Of a stretch of 10,669 nt of DNA, positions 10,505-10,669 are shown in pieces. The stretch is from positions 1 through 10,669 of the forward strand of contig JALTPW010000529.1 of NCBI GenBank assembly GCA_026999335.1, in the 5' to 3' direction. The notes under the pieces were generated by a model that did no database searches, was not told the origin of the DNA, and saw only the letters and a program-made list of their open reading frames with translations. This DNA is from Chromatiales bacterium. GTDB lineage: Bacteria > Pseudomonadota > Gammaproteobacteria > SZUA-152. Within the stretch, counting starts at the first letter, position 1. Every line of letters begins with the position of its first letter. The translations under genes and the position numbers were made by a program.

Positions 10505-10669
10505 TCAGAATTTTTCCGGGCGCACCACGTCCACATCGCACATGAACAGGATCATGGCATAGTTGGCGTAGTAGTGCTCCCGAAGATGTCCGGCGATGGC
10601 CCCAGCCACCGTCGCATCGCACACCACTTCGACACGGATGTTGCTGCTGGTGCTCCAGTCGGCATCGCG
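10505..10669 (-). CDS. PII-like signalling protein, C-terminal fragment (5' end beyond window)
   Basis: The last 54 codons of a minus-strand gene can be read from the window edge to TGA (10505-10507). They include IRVEVVCDATVAGAIAGHL, then HYYANYAMILFMCDVDVV and the end RPEKF. The pattern VEVVCD, then YANYAM, then DV(E/D)V-RPEKF is that of small PII-superfamily proteins linked to carboxysome clusters or bicarbonate transporters (CPII and SbtB types), which bind adenine nucleotides as trimers and adjust inorganic carbon uptake. The T-loop and nucleotide site are outside the window, so the subtype is open. It is convergent with cbbR; a bicarbonate transporter gene may lie upstream of it, beyond the right edge. 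Confidence 0.6.
   Translation of the reverse strand, partial: RDADWSTSSNIRVEVVCDATVAGAIAGHLREHYYANYAMILFMCDVDVVRPEKF

Noticed and set aside
1..10669. CRISPR arrays, tRNA or rRNA genes, insertion sequences
   Set aside because: No regularly spaced repeats with unique spacers, no cloverleaf-like segments and no transposase frames or terminal inverted repeats were seen; coding density is filled by the cso operon and its regulator.

Overview
The window carries an almost complete alpha-type (cso) carboxysome operon on the minus strand, with its divergent LysR-type regulator on the plus strand. The gene set and order (form IA RuBisCO, CsoS2, CsoSCA, two CsoS4, three CsoS1, ferritin-like protein, acRAF, ParA/McdA, upstream CbbR) are those of chemolithoautotrophic proteobacteria such as sulfur or ammonia oxidizers, with Halothiobacillus neapolitanus as the best studied relative. 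A gammaproteobacterial autotroph is the most likely host. The species cannot be named from the sequence alone.

Layout in transcription order on the minus strand: cbbL (9102-7690), cbbS (7647-7300), a strong intercistronic hairpin, csoS2 (7219-4754), csoSCA (4736-3189), csoS4A (3189-2917), csoS4B (2917-2645), three csoS1 shell genes (2583-2293, 2219-1905, 1701-1393), a ferritin-like gene (1377-895), acRAF (885-622) and mcdA/parA (611 to beyond the left edge). csoSCA/csoS4A and csoS4A/csoS4B are coupled by one-base TGATG overlaps. The 356-base gap between cbbL and cbbR (9103-9458) is AT-rich. It holds a two-copy tandem repeat in the cbbL leader, phased TAAC repeats beside cbbR, and two short ORFs with good ribosome binding sites. 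To the right lie cbbR (9459-10370) and, convergent with it, the 3' end of a PII-like gene (from 10505 to the right edge) with the C-terminal pattern of carboxysome/bicarbonate-transporter-linked PII proteins.

How it works together (family knowledge): CbbR senses metabolic state and activates cbbL transcription. acRAF assists RuBisCO assembly. CsoS2 binds RuBisCO with its N-terminal repeats and the shell with its middle and C-terminal regions. CsoS1 hexamers form the facets and CsoS4 pentamers the vertices. CsoSCA, inside the shell, turns bicarbonate into CO2 for RuBisCO. McdA, with a McdB partner that would lie beyond the left edge, spaces the particles over the nucleoid. The PII-like protein may tune bicarbonate uptake.

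The operon itself is a known system. The less explained signals are two in-frame slippery heptamers in csoS2 (one with a -1 stop 26 codons on, one combined with a strong internal Shine-Dalgarno/ATG), a Cys cluster in the CsoS2 N-region, the cbbS-csoS2 hairpin, the repeats in the leader, and overlapping inward-facing mini-ORFs between cbbL and cbbR.
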